Source of the DNA: Micromonospora echinofusca
Lineage (GTDB): Bacteria > Actinomycetota > Actinomycetes > Mycobacteriales > Micromonosporaceae
DNA length: 64,000 nt
Assembly (NCBI RefSeq): GCF_900091445.1
Contig: NZ_LT607733.1
Coordinates: forward strand, 1,691,501 to 1,755,500
Reading direction: 5' to 3'
Shown: positions 62,112 to 64,000 of the stretch, piece after piece
Layout of the letters: the number at the start of each line of letters is the position of its first letter
Position numbering within the stretch: position 1 is the stretch's first letter
Translations under genes and position numbers: made by a program
The notes under the pieces: model-generated
The model's database searches: none
What the model was told of the DNA's origin: nothing
The model's input: only the letters and a program-made list of their open reading frames with translations

Positions 62112-63619
62112 GCGCGCCGGAGCACGACGTGGACGTCATCGGGCACTTCGTCGACGGCAAGCCGTTCAGCGGCTCGTCCGGACGGCACGGGGACGTCTTC
62201 GACCCGGCGACCGGTCGGCGTACGGCCCGGGTGGAGCTGGCCTCGGCGGCGGACGTCGCGGTGGCGGTGGAGGCCGCCGGGCGCGCGGCCCGGCTCTGGC
62301 GGGACGCGTCGCTGGCCAGACGGACGGCCGTGCTGTTCGCCTTCCGGGAGCTGGTGCACGCGCGGCGGGACCAGCTCGCCGAGGTGATCACCGCCGAGCA
62401 CGGCAAGGTGCTCGCCGACGCCGCCGGCGAGGTGCAACGCGGCCTGGAGATCATCGAGTACGCCTGCGGCATCCCCTCGGCGCTGCGCGGCGGATTCAGC
62501 GAGAACGTCTCCACCGAGGTCGACTCGTACACCCTGCGGCAGCCGCTCGGCGTCGTCGCGGTGATCTCCCCGTTCAACTTCCCGGCGATGGTGCCGCTGT
62601 GGTTCCTGCCGATCGCGGTGGGCTGCGGCAACGCGGTGGTGCTCAAGCCGAGCGAGAAGGACCCGGGCGCGGCGCTGCTGCTGGCGCGGTGGTTCGCCGA
62701 GGCGGGCCTGCCCGACGGGGTCCTCAACGTGGTCAACGGCGACGCCGAGGCCGTGGACGCGCTGCTGGAGCATCCGGGCGTGAAGGCCGTCTCGTTCGTC
62801 GGCTCCACCCCCGTCGCCCGGTACGTCCACCAGCGCGGCACCGCCGCCGGCAAGCGGGTGCAGGCCCTGGGCGGGGCGAAGAACCACATGGTGGTGCTGC
62901 CCGACGCCGACCTGGACCTGGCCGCCGACGCGGCGGTCAACGCGGGGTTCGGCTCGGCGGGGGAGCGGTGCATGGCGATCTCGGCCCTGGTCGCGGTGGA
63001 GCCGGTCGCCGACGCCCTGGTGGCCCGGATCGCCGAGCGGATGTGCCGGCTGCGCACCGGCGACGGCCGGCGCGGCTGCGACATGGGCCCGCTGGTCACC
63101 GCCGCGCACGTCGCCCGGGTGCGGTCGTACGTCGAGGCGGGGGTGGCCGCGGGCGCGGTGCCGGTGGTGGACGGCCGCGACGTCGAGCCGGACGGCGACG
63201 CCGACGGGTTCTGGCTGGGCCCGACGTTGTTCGACCACGTCACCCCGGACATGTCGATCTACACCGACGAGATCTTCGGCCCGGTGCTCGGCGTGGTGCG
63301 CGTCGGCTCGTACGACGAGGCGGTGGAACTGGTCAACGCCAACCCGTACGGCAACGGCACGGCGATCTTCACCAACGACGGCGGCGCGGCCCGGCGCTAC
63401 CAGCACGAGGTGGAGGTCGGCATGGTCGGCGTCAACGTGCCGATCCCGGTGCCGATGGCCTACTACTCCTTCGGCGGCTGGAAGGCCTCGCTCTTCGGCG
63501 ACCTGCACGCGCACGGCGAGGACGGGGTGCGCTTCTTCACCCGGGGCAAGGTGGTCACCAGCCGCTGGCCGGACCCCCGGCACGGCGGGGTCAACCTCGG
63601 CTTCCCCACCCAGACCTGA
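62108..63619 (+). CDS. mmsA: CoA-acylating methylmalonate-semialdehyde dehydrogenase
   Basis: A 503-aa aldehyde dehydrogenase converting methylmalonate semialdehyde, NAD+ and CoA to propionyl-CoA, in valine, beta-alanine or inositol breakdown. Cofactor and substrate segments: SPFNFPAMVPLWFLPIAVGCGN, FVGSTPVARYVHQRG, catalytic C288 in GSAGERCMAIS, and FGPVLGVVRV (with conserved Glu before it in TDEIFGP). The R-CMA motif and VNVPIPVPMAYYSFGGWKASLFGDLHAHGEDGVRFFT identify the CoA-dependent subfamily. The GTG start overlaps the aminotransferase remnant. Confidence 0.93.
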   Translation: MSAPEHDVDVIGHFVDGKPFSGSSGRHGDVFDPATGRRTARVELASAADVAVAVEAAGRAARLWRDASLARRTAVLFAFRELVHARRDQLAEVITAEHGKVLADAAGEVQRGLEIIEYACGIPSALRGGFSENVSTEVDSYTLRQPLGVVAVISPFNFPAMVPLWFLPIAVGCGNAVVLKPSEKDPGAALLLARWFAEAGLPDGVLNVVNGDAEAVDALLEHPGVKAVSFVGSTPVARYVHQRGTAAGKRVQALGGAKNHMVVLPDADLDLAADAAVNAGFGSAGERCMAISALVAVEPVADALVARIAERMCRLRTGDGRRGCDMGPLVTAAHVARVRSYVEAGVAAGAVPVVDGRDVEPDGDADGFWLGPTLFDHVTPDMSIYTDEIFGPVLGVVRVGSYDEAVELVNANPYGNGTAIFTNDGGAARRYQHEVEVGMVGVNVPIPVPMAYYSFGGWKASLFGDLHAHGEDGVRFFTRGKVVTSRWPDPRHGGVNLGFPTQT

Positions 63620-64000
63620 GCAGGCGCAGGGTGCCGGCACCGACCAGGTACGCCACCAGCGCCGCCGCCGGCAGCCCCAGCGGCTCGGGCGCCGACCTCG
63701 GCGTCTGGGCGTTGACCACCAGGGCGTACACCACGGCGGCGAAACCGGCGGCGGTGAGCGCGCTGCGCGCGGTGGCCCGCCACCCGGGGTCGGCCGGCGT
63801 GCGGCCCGACGCGGCCGCGCCGCCGGCCCGCCGACCCTGCCCGGCGCGGTGGGCCCGCCGGCCGTTCCCGTCGCGATCGGCGCCGCCGCCGCGTGCGTCG
63901 CCGTCGGTCCGGCCCTGCCCGGCGCGGCCGGTGCGGGCCTCGACGGGGCCGAAGACGGCGACCAGGGCGGCCAGCACCACGGTCAGCATCAGCACCCAGG
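63591..64000 (-). CDS. Membrane protein, 5' end outside window
   Basis: The frame is open to the right edge and overlaps the mmsA 3' end by 29 bases. At least three hydrophobic helices are visible: WVLMLTVVLAALVAVFGPV at the edge, SALTAAGFAAVVYALVVNA and LGLPAAALVAYLVGAGTLRLL near the C-terminus; between them is a long Arg/Gly/Asp-rich hydrophilic stretch. No family can be assigned. The ATG at 63995 is not necessarily the true start. Confidence 0.6.
   Translation of the reverse strand, partial: WVLMLTVVLAALVAVFGPVEARTGRAGQGRTDGDARGGGADRDGNGRRAHRAGQGRRAGGAAASGRTPADPGWRATARSALTAAGFAAVVYALVVNAQTPRSAPEPLGLPAAALVAYLVGAGTLRLLRSGWGSRG

Overview
The window is chromosomal DNA of a high-GC actinobacterium, most probably a Micromonospora-like member of the Micromonosporaceae. 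The signs are very high GC at third codon positions, many GTG starts, GTGA/ATGA start-stop overlaps, an InhA-type FabI, an actinobacterial ferrochelatase with C-terminal cysteines, DUF3097, DUF6230/DUF6114, and a MurL/MurD2 peptidoglycan pair. The species is inference; no rRNA or tRNA gene was seen.

Layout. 1-7.1 kb: a partial VOC protein, a secreted C39-like protease, a YCII/ECF sigma pair, an ArsC-like protein, a large parallel beta-helix protein, a permuted NlpC/P60-like protein and an NTF2-like protein. 7.3-17.3 kb: a membrane-anchored CBM2-like protein, a giant secreted alpha-amylase/pullulanase fusion, and two tandem secreted beta-helix proteins sharing 1,229 identical bp and a matched upstream module. 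17.5-29.6 kb: Xaa-Pro aminopeptidase, asparagine synthase, a chitin/cellulose LPMO with CBM2, a sugar kinase, an IS630 remnant, MBL-fold and hotdog proteins, a PAP2 protein and two bacterial PH-domain proteins. 29.9-37.1 kb: a MoxR-DUF58-VWA operon, small ORFs, fabG-fabI, ferrochelatase and a HAD phosphatase. 37.3-52.8 kb: DUF3097, a serine hydrolase, NfeD-SPFH, a class A PBP, a nucleotide kinase, a DHFR-like protein, a PoxB-like TPP enzyme, a SpoU methyltransferase, argG, and an oxidoreductase/MarR divergent pair. 53-64 kb: a PucR regulator, divergent murL/murD2, a TetR-DUF6230-DUF6114 locus facing a 32-aa ORF and a secreted protein, an uncharacterised protein, an aminotransferase remnant and mmsA.

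How genes work together. Extracellular polysaccharide use is represented by the amylase-pullulanase, LPMO and CBM2 proteins. Envelope building is represented by murL/murD2, the PBP, fabG-fabI, the PH-domain proteins and NfeD-SPFH. The parts most worth experimental attention are the duplicated beta-helix genes with their conserved upstream palindrome, the divergent TetR/DUF6230/DUF6114/small-ORF/secreted-protein locus, the orphan paired ATACC-N5-GGTAT boxes present twice in inverse orientation, and a 17-codon ORF whose Shine-Dalgarno is folded into a hairpin. Most of the rest is ordinary core or accessory actinobacterial content.
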